Part shown: positions 10,593-22,349 of the stretch, in pieces | Layout: every line of letters begins with the position of its first letter | How positions within the stretch are numbered: the stretch's first letter is position 1 | Assembly: GCA_002803225.1 (NCBI GenBank) | Contig: NXFV01001544.1 | Span: 1 to 41,948 of the forward strand | DNA: 41,948 nucleotides | Direction of reading: 5' to 3' | From: Gamarada debralockiae | Lineage: Eukaryota > Ascomycota > Leotiomycetes > Helotiales > Hyphodiscaceae | Notes under the pieces: generated by a model | Seen by the model: only the letters and a program-made list of their open reading frames with translations | Databases searched by the model: none | Told to the model about the DNA's origin: nothing | Program-made: the position numbers and the translations under genes

Positions 10593-10913
10593 TCAGACCA
10601 ACACCGCGGTGCACTGCAAACCACGGCGCACCACGACGCGCCCTACTTCTCTGAGCCAGTCCTCCTTAGAATCCTGGATAATGCACAAAGTGTCAACCCA
10701 TAGGTAACGTACGTCAAGTCTCCGAGTGACAATTATGGCCTCCTGGATAGTTTTTGGGATGATGTTGAAACGGTATACGTTTTTGAAACTATATAAACTT
10801 TCTACCTGAGTACAGACATTGGCAACATCGCCCCAGCAATAGCTCAAAGAGACGTAAACGCTGCGGTGGCCTTTAGTGATAAACAGCTCCGGGTCTTCCG
10901 ATCTGTTAGTTAG
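10593..10913 (-). pseudogene. HET-domain (heterokaryon incompatibility) gene fragment
   Basis: About 105 codons read as the N-terminal core of a HET domain. YVSLSYCWGD corresponds to the (Y)xALSYxWG block. IIPKTIQEAIIVTRRLDVRYLWVDTLCIIQDS corresponds to the diagnostic LP.TI.DA....R.LG..YLWVDALCIIQDS block. After KEDWLRE the frame loses similarity and stops, and neither the rest of the domain nor a C-terminal region is found. HET proteins trigger cell death after fusion of incompatible hyphae. This copy is truncated on both sides and embedded in AT-rich DNA, so it is a relic. Confidence 0.8.
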
Positions 10914-11535
10914 GCCTGCATCAATAACCCATTACAACCAAATGATCCAATGTTTCCATGAAACATTCGTAACCTTGTTCCAGCTCCGGATTACGAACAT
11001 GTCATCTTCTGTATTTAGATTCTCTTTGGAATAATGCTTTGGCTTAGCTGCCCCATATAGTATGATAACAGGCACTCCAGAATTCCGAGAAAATTGGAAA
11101 TTGCCCTACTGAATATTTCCTCCTATTTTCCTTTGAGGTTTACCTCATGCTCGAGAAGCGCGCTCCATAACCTGGTCCCTTCTTAAGGACATATATCATA
11201 GTCAGGGTTGATAGCGACAGACACCGCCGTCTCGCCACTTACTTGTGCATGGGCATCAACTTTCTGTCAGGGCAAGAGTCCCACCACTGAGTATCTAATT
11301 CTTCGCGAAGCCTCAATGAGTGGTGTTGTTGACTATGCGCTCTCCATGCCTTTGGGGACTTCAGGTCATCTCCGTTGCTATCAACAGTTTATGAAAGTTT
11401 CTAGTTCTTCCACGCGGTTGTTAGCAGGGTGGTTTCCGATCAGCGATTATTAACAAGCAAATCGATTGCGATCGGATTCCTGTGACTAATCGATACGCGA
11501 TCGTAATCGATAATACTAGAATTCTTCTACCGTTT
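10914..11535. other. Gap with a palindromic ATCGAT/CGATCG cluster
   Basis: No gene was recognised. At 11457-11512 the words ATCGAT, CGATCG and GCGATCG recur in both orientations, similar in style to subterminal zones of DNA transposons. One short frame at 11208-11453 has no family resemblance. Confidence 0.35.
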
Positions 11536-11934
11536 TTAATTTCTATCTTCCTTTATTAATTTAGATATGTAGGGATTGGCAATCCTCCGGTCTGGGTCGG
11601 GTGCAATTTCCAAACATCTGAGTACAACCTTTACCATCTGAACTAAAGTAGAGACCCGTTCTTCGCTTTTGGCGGTCACGTCGCCTCCTTGATTGATGAG
11701 TGTCCTTATTTCCTCCAGTTGAACTGTCTCGATCTTCAATTTACTGTGGTCGTCGAAGATCTGATCGAGAATAGTCATAAGCTTGGCTGTCCTCTTCGCC
11801 GTCTTCTTTGGCGACTTTGATTTATTACCAGAGTTTTCCTTAGAGAGCTGATCCGTTCCGCTGTCGCTGTCTTGGTCGACGAATAAAGCGAGGCTACTTA
11901 TCGCCTCTGTCGAAGTCAGATCTGGTATCTCGTT
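11536..11934 (-). CDS. Coding-like exon of an unrecognised protein
   Basis: A 132-codon open segment follows an acceptor-like TGCTAG at 11935-11940. It reads a Ser/Lys-rich stretch (KSKSPKKTAKRTAKL), then an amphipathic, possibly coiled-coil part (LDQIFDDHSKLKIETVQLEEIRTL) and a hydrophobic segment (LVQMVKVVLRCLEIAP). The first internal ATG is at 11778. The base composition and the charged-linker plus helix layout look like protein, but I recognise no family. A donor upstream that keeps phase was not found, so the gene model is open. It could be the tail of a transposon-encoded protein. Confidence 0.3.
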   Translation of the reverse strand, partial: NEIPDLTSTEAISSLALFVDQDSDSGTDQLSKENSGNKSKSPKKTAKRTAKLMTILDQIFDDHSKLKIETVQLEEIRTLINQGGDVTAKSEERVSTLVQMVKVVLRCLEIAPDPDRRIANPYISKLIKEDRN

Positions 11935-12085
11935 CTAGCATTACATTAATATAGTAATATCGACTCGTATTTCGAAAACAGGTTGATAGTATAGTATAAT
12001 GCTTTTAAGTTCAATTCGACGCTAGCTATAATATATTAAAAGAAACCAAACTCTAATAGCTAGCTAATTAGATTATAAAGTGGTC

Positions 12086-12271
12086 TTAGCCTTCTTTATT
12101 TTCTTGCTCACCCTCCCACTTCTTAAAAACAGGCCCAGAACTCTCCTTTGTCTCAACATCTAGCTCATCCTTCGGGGCAGATCTTGCCTTCCTTTCGCAG
12201 AGATTTTGAGCAGTTTGCTTGCCCTTTGGCTTTGAGGGAGGTACCCTGGGCCTTTGCCTTTTGTTGGTTTT
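12086..12271 (-). other. Coding-like open segment without a start
   Basis: About 61 codons with no ATG read as a hydrophilic Lys/Pro/Glu-rich peptide ending in FKKWEGEQENKEG before TAA at 12086-12088. An ATG in a neighbouring frame just upstream (MITEKPTKGKG) suggests a single frameshift. The donor-like GGTGAGC inside it does not join the 11934 exon in phase. It is probably a broken piece of the same unknown gene or of a transposon. Confidence 0.2.
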
Positions 12272-13200
12272 TCAGTGATCATCTATTAATTCTACAGTAG
12301 GAAGTGCTCTATATATACACTTTTGAACCCTGTATTTGCCACCTAGTATGACTCATACCGAAGGTTCTAGTTATACGTATTTGTCACTGTATTTGTCAGC
12401 TGTATACTAGAAGCTACTAGTTACTTCAATATCTAACACCTTTGCCTTTTTTTAGGCTTAAGTTGAGGCTTAGGGTTAGGGGTTAGGAGATGGGAAAGAG
12501 GATGAAGAAAAATTAGTCTCTATATTAGGGAGCGTAGTCTCATTTGATGAAGTATATAATATTAATTATAGTTTAGAAGAGTATTAAGATACGAAATACT
12601 AGGCAGTGGTCTGGACTTATATAGGTGGCTTGTAGGTAGACACATGCAGGCTCAGAATCCTGTTACTAGACTCCCTAAGGACATCTTACATCAGTCTCAG
12701 TGGGATCATGCCGGCTTCCACTGTCATTGCCAGGGCTTTGATAATGCATGCCCTTGCTGGGGTGCAGATATCTAGCATGAGGTGTAACAGAGGCCTGTCG
12801 ATCAAAAAGGGCGTGGTTTTTGGTGATGGGGTGTTCTTCAAGTATTTCAGCCTGACAGTAAGATGTGATTTTTGCCCATGAAGAGGAGGTTCTTGTCATA
12901 CTAGGAACATTCAGACTGCTACTATTGGAAAGCTATTGGAGAGACATGATAAAGGGTGCTAGGTTCATGCTTCTATGTAGGAATGTTGAAGATACAATTA
13001 CGTAATTAGTAGAAATCTTTTAAGCTGAAGAAGAATATGGCTTAGAATCAGGAGTAGAAACTGAGGCTACTAGAAAGCGACAATGGGGAATCAGGAAGAT
13101 ATAATCTAGTGCTTTGTATTTTCAAGATAGGTGTAAAAGCAAGAACGGAAGTGGTAAACTATAATAAGTAGATGCTCCTCTAAAACCAGCTCTATATTAT
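12272..13200. other. Gene-free, AT-rich 3' flank of the PKS
   Basis: No supported gene was found. A 74-codon frame at 12675-12899 (minus strand) has no recognisable domain. The stretch includes TTAGGGTTAGGGGTTAGG at 12470-12487 and long AT-rich runs on both sides. Confidence 0.4.
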
Positions 13201-14370
13201 TCACTCCATAACAAATGAGCTGATGAAGTCATAACCTTCCAAAACAGCCTTCCAACCGTCCGATTCAGGATCACTGCTCAAGTCACATATGTGCGGTGCT
13301 CCTTGAACCATCTGCGCACCAGCAACCACACCCTGTTCCACCAAAGCTTCAAATGTCTTTTAGGTCTGCTGCCAGGGAATCAACTCGTCATTCGTGCCAT
13401 GGATGAGAAATGTTAGGGTACGATAGTTGCCACGTATGGTCTGCGCCATGGGACTGGCAGGGACAATCTTTTCTTGGGTGGGCTGTGGCAGGTTGTACCA
13501 TTCTTTAGCATCAGAACCGTCGAGTTTGCTTTTGCTTGGAAGTCCACCGAGAATTACGGGTAATATTTGGGCTTTCCAGTTGATGTGAAGGAGGATACAG
13601 CAACGCGGGTCAGTGCGAATCCGGGAGTCTGAGAGCGGTGCCCATGCTCCTATTGCGCCGTAGTTTGTGATCTGGAGATAATCAACTTGAGACACAGGCT
13701 CGAACTTTCAGAACTTACTGGCCCATCCTGAATTGCCTCCAAAAGGTCATAGTCTGCTCCAGTGTCCTCAGCACCAACAGGTTGGATTGGGTTTCTCCAC
13801 CCTACGCAAGGTGTCAGTGGTAAAGATTTAATCAATCAATGACAACGACTTACATTCATCCTCGTAGTTAGTGGGGCAGTAGAAGGCTAAAATAGCCTCT
13901 GGTGGTCTCAATCCACGCTGAGGAGCAGTCCAAGCCAGCGACATAGCCAGTTGACCACCTGATGACCACCCCACCACAACGACTCTCTCACCGTCAGGAT
14001 GAAGACCAGAGCGCTGGAGTTTGATGTGAGGCAACTCATTACGAGCCCACGCCAAAGCATCACAAACATCCACCATGGGGCCTTCAGTGAGACTGACTTC
14101 TGGGCATAGTCTGTGGTCGAGACTTACAGGAAGGAATCCTTTGTCAAGCAGCAAACGGGTCTGGGAGGGTCGGATATCCTTGCGAGAGAAGATTATATGG
14201 CTGCCTCCATGTATCATTAAAGCTTTAGACAGTCAGCCGTTACTTTCTGTCACGAAAAGAAGACTTTCAGATTATCAACACATACCGATTGGCACCTTGG
14301 TAGATGTAGGCTCAGAGTTTAAAAGGTAGTACACGCCCGCATGGATCTCCGAGTTCTCAAACTTCTTTTA
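13201..14370 (-). pseudogene. C-terminal esterase/thioesterase domain of the NR-PKS, broken by two stops
   Basis: This continues the PKS frame beyond the TAA at 14368-14370. Introns 14285-14223, 13853-13802 and 13718-13672 (63, 52 and 47 bp) all have GT..AG ends and keep phase, giving about 390 codons down to TGA at 13201. The alpha/beta-hydrolase features are an oxyanion loop (ALMIHGGSH), a nucleophile elbow ([13 protein letters not shown]), an Asp loop (LIHGTNDELIPW) and a His (QGAPHICDL), so the catalytic triad is still encoded. A second in-frame TAA at 13360-13362 lies between the Asp and the His. In relatives with the SAT-KS-AT-PT-ACP-CMeT-TE layout this domain releases the methylated aromatic acid. 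The conserved reading on both sides of each stop points to recent loss or to sequence error, not to a separate ancient gene. Confidence 0.8.
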
Positions 14371-17300
14371 CACGACCGTTTCCATTGAAGACTGGATATT
14401 AGTCGTCTTAATGCATTTGGATGTTGGGCGGCGTGCATTTGGGAAGCCAGCAATGATGCGTACTGTTTTTGACTCAGGTGTCCTTCCATCAGTCCATGCA
14501 ACATCTCCGAACCCTGCTCCTTCCATGACCTTCTTCCAGTGCATTTCATCTACCAAAGCATGAGATCTGCCGTCGTCGAACAACCACCATCCTTCGAACA
14601 GTCCCACAACAATATCAAGCCAGAACATATTTTTCGTAATCTCCACAAGAGTAAGGACGCCATCCTCGCGAAGCATTTTGCGAAGATAAGACACGGATTG
14701 GTCGAGTCTTCTTGTTGCATGAATGCAGTTTGTGGCAATTATCACATGGTAGGCTCCTATGTGATCCTTCTCTGGGGTCTTCTCGACATCCAAAACCTCA
14801 AATTTCATCTCTTCCACTCCCTTGAAAGTTTTCTTTGCAGCCGCAACCAGAGATGCTGAAAGGTCTGTGAAGGTATATTCAAATGGGATCCCATAGCTCC
14901 GGAGATGGTTGACAATGTGTCGAGTGGTGCCTCCGGTTCCTGCTCCAATCTCCAGAATTTTGAACTTTCCTATTCCGGTAGAATTGGAAAATGCTTTTAT
15001 TAAGAAGTCTCCAAGCAAGAGTGTAGGCGTTCGAAGCAGAGGCCAGTTAGCGTACATATCCTCCAAGAGTGCCTTATTCGTCTTGTCGCCGAATATCAGT
15101 TGCAAGCCATCTTGCTCACCTACGAGGCATGCGGCGAGCTTTGATCCGATCACTTTGACCAGTTTGTGGACATTAGAGGATTCTGGATATGGCTCCAGTA
15201 TATCTCGATAGATCGTCTCCGCTGGCGTGGGATCGACTGCGGTACTGGTTCGGCAGAAGTTGGTACCTGTGGATGAGATGAGGTTTGCATCTTCCAGGAC
15301 ACTGCACAACTGACGAACGAGAAGCTTGTGTCGGGACAATGACTGGATTTGTGGCATTGAATCGCCGGCTCTGAGTGACTTCAAGTCGCATCCAAGATCT
15401 GCGAATGCTTCCACAACGTAAGCTAGAACTAATCGAGCTTGTTGGGGATAGACTTGAGACCAGAAGTTGGCAGCCTTGCTATCGATAGCCAAATGGTCGT
15501 ATTTGAATTGTATTTCTTCGAACGCTCGATACGTGGATGTGAGGGAGGGTACATTGATGGAGGCCAAGGGCTTGGATGGGACTTGAACTGTCTTCGGGGG
15601 CTCTTCGACATGAGGAGATGCCACTTGAGGAGGAGTGTTTTGACCGGAAGAATCCTTAACATCTGAAGTTGCTGAGTCTGGACTGTTGCCCAACTTTTCA
15701 TCAAGGTGCATCCAAACTGCACGAACGTTGTCGAAGAACAAAAATGTTGAAAGATCTACAGAAATGCCAAGAGCTGCTCGGATATCGTTCAACACTTCAG
15801 TAGCCATCAGCGAATCGATTCCTAGGTCATCGAGAGTTGACTCGTCTTTCAGATCGTCCAACGGTACATCCGTAACATCATGCAAGACTTTCAGAAGATC
15901 CTCGCGTATGCTGGAAGATTTCTTGAATGGAATTTCTGATGCTTCTGTTGCAGGAGGCGTATCGCTCATCTGACTGCTGCTTATTTGGCTGACGGATTTG
16001 GTTGCTGGCTGCGCAACGTCACTTGACTTATTGACGCCCTTTAGCATTCGAGCCAAGATAGCCTGGGGCATTTTTGAAAAGTGAAAACCAAATGCTACCA
16101 TTACCAGTTTCCTACTCTCGGCCTCGAAAACATAACAATCGGAGGATGCTTCTCGTTCGCCATCGTCGGACATGGTCGAATACACGATCCACTCCTTTGA
16201 ATCCGGGCTAAAACTGCCACCTATCTCAATTCGTTCGATCTTGTGACAAACAAAAACATCCTCTAGGCTTGGGTTGTTGAAGTAATTGACGAGAAATCCA
16301 GCAAATTGCATGAAGCTATCCGTCATTGGGGTGTCGCAAAGGCGTTGATCAGCAGCAGCATCCGGATCTACATCTATTGTCACTTTGCCAGCAGCCTCTC
16401 GACGTACACAAGAGACAGTTTTGATGCCTCGGAACTGCTCGGTATAGTGAACAATATGGTTGAATGCGCGATAAATGTGATTCCCTTGCATCTTCTCCGC
16501 CTCTGGGTTGTTCATGATCTCTTCACAACGCGGAGTGCCGATCAATGTTTCGAAACGTTTAAAGGCCTGAGCCGCTTTCGCGTCATCCTTCTTCGAGAGA
16601 TAGACAGTGCCAGATGTGTGTTGGAAGGGTTCGCTCATCTTACCTTGAGCAGTTTGTGTTTGAGTTGAGATGGTAAAAGACCATGAAGGTCGAGAGCCTT
16701 CTAGGCAGTTCAAGCAGAGAGTAATTTCTTTACTGATGTCGAGACCGATTGGTGAACTCATTTCCAAAGACTCGACGCACGGGACATAGCACATGGATGC
16801 CGCATCTGAGGGCAGAGACATTGCAGCACGTGCAGCCAACTCAAATGAGAGCGATGCTGGTGCAAGGGATTGGCCTGCCATGACATGGCCCTTCAGCAAA
16901 GACTGAAACCTCTCACTTTGTGGGTCGACGCGGAAGATTGCCTTCCTTTTGCTGGAGTCGTTGAACTTGACGAATGTCAGAAGTTCGTGTTTAGTAGCTT
17001 TTTCTACAATGGCTGGCGTGGTTCCGATCTCTCCTCCTCGGCCAGTGAATGGGAGCCAATGTTGAGTTTTCTCGAACTGGTAGGGTGGCAAAACTAAGAA
17101 CGGATATTGGTGTTTCTGGGAGCGGTGAAAGAGCCAATACTGAACTGGATAGCTAGCCTTCCATAAACTAACCGTCAGTTCAGCGAGTGAACCTTCGGCA
17201 TATGAAGTTGTAAGCTGGGTAGACAGGACAAGATGCTCCTGTTCTGTGTTAAGGCATTCCTTAACGAGCCTCATGACAGTGGAGCCATGCCCTGCTTCAA

Positions 17301-20300
17301 GCCACGTACAACCCGGATACTGCTGAGCAAGCCTCTTGACAGTATCTTCGAAAAAGACTGGGCGTCTCATATGCTCAGATACCAGCTCAAAGTTCGGCTC
17401 AGCAGAGCTCTTCTCTGCAACACAAGCCTCGAGATGGATCGTTGGCTTCTTCCAATCAAGAGTCTTCGCCAAAGCCTTGAGATGAGGTAGCAAGGGATCT
17501 GTGAATTGAGAGTGGAAGCCGTGCGTAACCCGCAGTTTCTTCGTCCGGACTAAGTCTCGAAGAGAGCTATCGCCAGTGATAAAATTGTCTAAAGCTTCAA
17601 CAGCATGAGTAGAGCCGACAACCACATGACTATTTGGTCCATTGAAACAGGCAACTTCAATGTCGTCTCCACCGCCTTGGGCATTGACGGATTCCAATAA
17701 TTCAACGACCGTCTTGCGATCCGCTTGCAACCACATCATTGATCCCCTTTCTGCGCCCCAGTGCTTGATCATGATTGAAGCTCTACCAGTGACGAGTTTG
17801 AGAGTATCCTCAAGACATAAAGAGCCGGAGATACAGAGTGCAGTGAGCTGTCCGAAGCTGTGACCAATGACTGCGCTTACGTCAACGCCACACTCCATCC
17901 AAGCTTTGGCGGAGGCGTATTGAACAGAGAATAGAGCGGCGTGGAGAGTGGCGAGATTTAATATTGGCGTCCTTTGGAAAATTGCAGGATATAGACTTTC
18001 CAAACCAAGCGAAGTCAAAGCATAATCACATTGGTCGAGGTAATGTCTGAAAAGCGAGGAAGATTGGTAAAGTTTTTCCGAAACCCCAATGAAGTCGCTT
18101 TCTTGGCCAGAAAACACAAGTACGACAGGATTTGGATTCTCAACAAATTCAGCCTTGAATATGCCTGATCCAGAAGCTGCAGCGGCGAGCTTAGCTTTGA
18201 GGTCGTCCATATCGGTAATGGTTGTTGAGAGCACATGCGGCAGGGCATGGTTCGCTCGGTCATCTAGATTGAATATCAAGTCTGGCAGTGAAAGGCTTTT
18301 CGAGGTTGGGCCCTGCACGTAGCTCAGAAGTCTTTCACAGTACATCGAGAGACTGCTCGAAGTTGCCGCTGAGATGAAAAGAGGGTACTTTGACACATTC
18401 CCAGTGGCACCATGTTTCGCATGGGAACTTGCGAGGAGACTGTCGGGATTTATGCGAATCATAATAGCAGAATTACTACCCGCAGCTCCATAACTGTTGA
18501 CACAAGCAATCTTTGTAGGAGAGTCCCACATGAGGATCTCGCGGGGGATCTCCATTCGATATTCTCCGAAAGATGGGATCTTTGGATTCAAGACGGAAAA
18601 GCTTGCCTGGGGTGGTATCTTTCCATGCTGCATCATAAGTAGAACTTTGATGAGGCCAGCAATACCAGCAGTCGCTTCTGTGTGTCCGATGTTCCCTTTC
18701 ACTGAGCTGAAATGGAGGATGTTTTTTCTCGAGGGGCCACCAAAGGCATCGCGAATGCCTCGAACCTCAATGGGATCGCCAACACCAGTCCCAGTTCCGT
18801 GAGCTTCAATATAAGAAACCGACTCTGGCGCAACACCTCCCATGTTCATCACTTTGTTGTATAGGTTGACTTGTGACCCTGAGTGTGGTACCGTGATATG
18901 ACTGAAATTTTGATTTTGATTGCAAGCAGATCCGACGATGACACCCAAAATGCTGTCGTTCTCTGCAATTGCGGTTGCTAGTGGCTTTAGGACAACTACA
19001 CCTACACCCTCGCCACGGCAGTAACCATCAGCCAGGATGTCAAACGGCTTGCATTGACCATTGGGACTGAGGAAGCCCGCAGCTCGAAGGTTCTGGTAGT
19101 CAAATGGGCTAGTGAAGACATTAGTGCCACCGGCTATCGCTCTTGAGCACTCTCCAGAAATTATTGCTCTGCAGGCAGTATGGATAGCGACATGTGATGA
19201 CGAGCAAGCTGTATCAATTGTCAACGCTGGTCCAGTCCAACCAAAGTAATGACTGATGGTGCCGCTTAAGAAGCAACGTGATGTTCCAACAGTAGCGTAA
19301 GCAGTCGGTTGATGACAGGAAATGTTGTCGTAGTAATTATTCATGACGGCACCGATATAGCATCCGTAATCATCAAGCGAATGCTTAGATGCAGCGCCAA
19401 AGTACCCAGAAGACTCCAGGGCTTCGTATGATACTTCGAGGAGAAGTCTCTGTTGAGGGTCCCAAGCAAGAGCCTCGCGTGATGATTTCTTGAAGAAGCA
19501 ATTATCGAAGGCATCCGGGTTACGGAGGAAGTTTCCCCACCATTTGGTGCCTGAGTGATCTCCTGTATGTGGACCAGGTAAGTTCAGTCTCTCGGATGGA
19601 GCAGGTTGAACCATGGAAGCTCCTGAGAGCAGAAGCTGCCAAAACTCATCCAAATCTTCAGCGCCAGGGAATCTGCCAGCCATGCCGACAACGGCGATGG
19701 AGTGAGGAGGATATTGTGACTCTTGTGATAAAGTCGGTGGCAAACTGGTGGTCTCGGCCTTGCTCAAAGACAAGACTTGTAGGCCTGATGTCTGCAATAG
19801 AGAAGGTGGTATGTGGTCACCGAAACCAGCAAATGCGACAATCTTGCTAGAAGCTGGAAGTTGAAGTGCAGCGGCTTTGATAGTTTTGAACCAATCGGCT
19901 GGCTTGAGTAAAATACACTCAACAGCTAGTGTGGTGAGAGATCCCGTGGTAATGATCTCGCTGTCGATAGTTGAGCGAATTGGAACTTGCAGTTCGTCTA
20001 ATTCTGGGAGTTTCATTTCGCTTGAGGAGGCACAAAATTTCAAAATCTTTTCCATTGCAGTCAAATGCGCCGCAGAATGAAAGCGACCCTGCAAATGAAC
20101 CGTCTTAACACGCAATCCTAGCCCTTGGAAGTCCTCTGTGATGCGAGTCACTGCGTCAGCTGGGGCTGTGACAGTGACACATGAATCGTCATTCACGCTG
20201 GAGATATATGCCTTTGCAGGGAAATTAGCTTCTTACTAGCTCGTACTAGATGGGAAACTTACTTCTGGATAAGCCGCAAGGAGAAGAACCACCTCATCAG

Positions 20301-20898
20301 TTGTAAAATCCTCAGGTTTCCATCGAATTGCCACGCAGGCAGCGTTCTTGGGCGGATTGGCAAAGCACCCATCTTGATCAACATACGCTCCTACGCACAC
20401 AGCTAAACGCAAACTTACGGCAGCAATTGATGCGATACTATCCTCATCTTCGGAACAGCCGACTGCAATTGCAGTAAGAAGGCCAACACAGAAGCCTTGT
20501 ACTCCTCCTGCCCTGAGCCCCTGCAAAACTCGGCGTTGGGGGTCCCGACCTTGAGTCCGAGCTAGGTAACGCACATACTGAGCTACCTGAAGAAGAATAG
20601 TGACAGGAAGCGCGTATAGATTTGGAGGATTGCCTAGATGATAAGGAAAACCACCACCCTCTTCCACCCATCGTGCGAGACGGCTAAGATATTGAGCGCC
20701 AGGAATATGACTCAAACTTGAGTCGAATTGCACCAAAGATTCCCAGAAACTCGGAAGTTCATTCACTGCTTTGCGAAGATCGGTCAGTTGAGGAGTTTCG
20801 ACCAAAACTTCTCGCAACTCAGTAAGTGCTTCTAGAGCGGGCAACTTTGTCTGCGGTCCAAAGACGAGCAACGAAGGTGAGGCTGTTGTTGATCCCAT
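14368..20898 (-). CDS. Non-reducing polyketide synthase, SAT-KS-AT-PT-ACP-CMeT
   Basis: There are two exons (20898-20263 and 20211-14368) with a 51-bp GT..AG intron, giving 2,159 residues. The start MGSTTASPSLLVFGPQTK fits SAT-domain beginnings; an in-frame ATG lies 28 codons further up. The SAT has GFCVG with Cys about 137 and GRFHS with His about 257. The KS begins near 382, with DTACSSS (Cys 548), EAHGTGTG (His 683) and NIGHTEA (His 722). The AT has GHSFG (Ser 997). The product-template domain has GHVMAG (His about 1321) and MTDSFMQFAG (Asp about 1510). There is one ACP, DDLGIDSLMATE (Ser 1679). The C-methyltransferase has LEIGAGTGGTT (about 1965-1975). All catalytic residues are present. 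Such enzymes fold poly-beta-keto chains from acetyl/malonyl units into C-methylated aromatics of the orsellinate type. The exact product is unknown. The frame stops just before the release domain (see 13201-14370). No tailoring genes adjoin. Confidence 0.95.
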
Positions 20899-21856
20899 CG
20901 TCAATTGATTATTTTCTGTTTGTGTTGAACAAAGTTGAAAACTGTAGAGTTGAGAAGAATCAACTTTGTTTTTTTTTTCCAAATCAAAGTTCTAGAAGTG
21001 GGCATGCGCCAATTATTCAAAACTGTTGCGGTCATTGACCGCAATGGACGAGTGCTTCCTGAATCGGACGCAGACGCCGAACGATTGGATTTACTCCTAC
21101 GTATAATGTACTTTGCCTCAGCCATGCATAGTCCTGTAAATGTACTCATTACCGTAGTACCATTCAGGCTGGCCGATAAGTCGTGTCAGATCCAGCAATC
21201 CCGGTAAGTCAAGAAGTATCAATTACTTTGTCACCTTCGTTATCGTCTCTTGCAGGTCACAACATTGGCCAATGACTGCCACGAGGGAGTTACGATACGC
21301 AAGTCTCTACCCCGCTAAGCTCCATGGCAAAGTTTCCGGTTGATGTAAGGACTAATTCCCTGTCTCTCAGGAGCCAAGTGTTCGTAGCACTGAAGGCAGC
21401 ACTTATGAAATCATCGAAATTGAGGGCTTTCTTTCACTTGGTAAATCCCTAAGTCCCCACGGCCACAATGGCTCTTATCAGGAACGCCCGGCGGTGAGCC
21501 TAATATAGCGGCCGCCCCATGTCTTTACGCTACATATTCTCACGAAGCTTCGGAGAGCAATCGGTATGCCCGTAAATGCTCCCGGTTTGGAACGGGACGT
21601 GAGTCTTCCGACGTACATCAAGTTCCAGCTCCGTTGACATCCTGTCACTACGCGGGATACCCCAACCTGCATGCGTCGTCCGATATTCTTCTCTTGCATG
21701 CTGAAAGAATTTCTGCATATTCAATAGAAGAGGATTAGGACGAGAAAGTTGATAGCACAATTCCGAACATTGGCACTCCACCCCTAAAGAATCGTCATGG
21801 ACATAAGCGACACTTCAGAGCGATTGGTTCAAACACGGGGAGTAATCAGCCTCCTC

Positions 21857-22002
21857 TCCGGATGCTCATAACGTGGTAGTGTTGTGGATTACAGGAAAAT
21901 TCTGTGTGAAACTGGGAACTGTTGTTGGTTCCGGATGCTCATAACGTGGCAGTGTTGTGGATTACTGGAAAATTCTATGTGAGACTGGGAACTGTTGTTG
22001 GT
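21857..22002 (+). repeat. 73-bp tandem duplication
   Basis: Two adjacent copies begin TCCGGATGCTCATAACGTGG at 21857 and 21930, and a third begins (TCCGGAT) at 22003. The copies differ at about four positions, so the duplication is fairly young. It lies outside any coding frame. Confidence 0.9.
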
Positions 22003-22217
22003 TCCGGATCCCAAGCCAGATCACTGAGCAACGAACGTCTCGGCCCGAGCATATCCTAGATTGGGGAGCTCCAGCTGATATTTTGAGTTTCTTTCTTCTT
22101 TTGCTATCTGCTACTTCGAAGTATAATATTGACACTAACTCCGGATACATTTAGCCTGAGCCGGAGATACCGCTGCTGCCTTTGGGGGTTTTCTTCTTCG
22201 GCCCGAAAATAGAGCTC

Positions 22218-22349
22218 CGATTCGAATCACGAATTTTCGAACTATTTGAATTCGTATACGAATCGAATCCGATCGAATTGCGTTTTCAGATTCGCAAATT
22301 CGTTACGAATCGAATCGAATTTAAGTAGTAAATTTGTGTGAATTCGTAG
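22218..22349. repeat. Array of GAATCGAAT/ATTCGAAT words, possible transposon end
   Basis: Within 130 bp the words ATTCGAAT, GAATCGAAT and AATTCGTA recur at least eight times in both orientations. This mimics the subterminal repeat zone of hAT-type elements, as in the 1945-3169 element, but no second end or target duplication was identified. Confidence 0.45.

Noticed and set aside
14370..14370. Reading the esterase part as an ancient separate gene next to the PKS
   Set aside because: Frame and phase continue through the stop and three introns, and the linker after the stop still reads like the family's CMeT-TE linker. A domain of one gene is the simpler reading.
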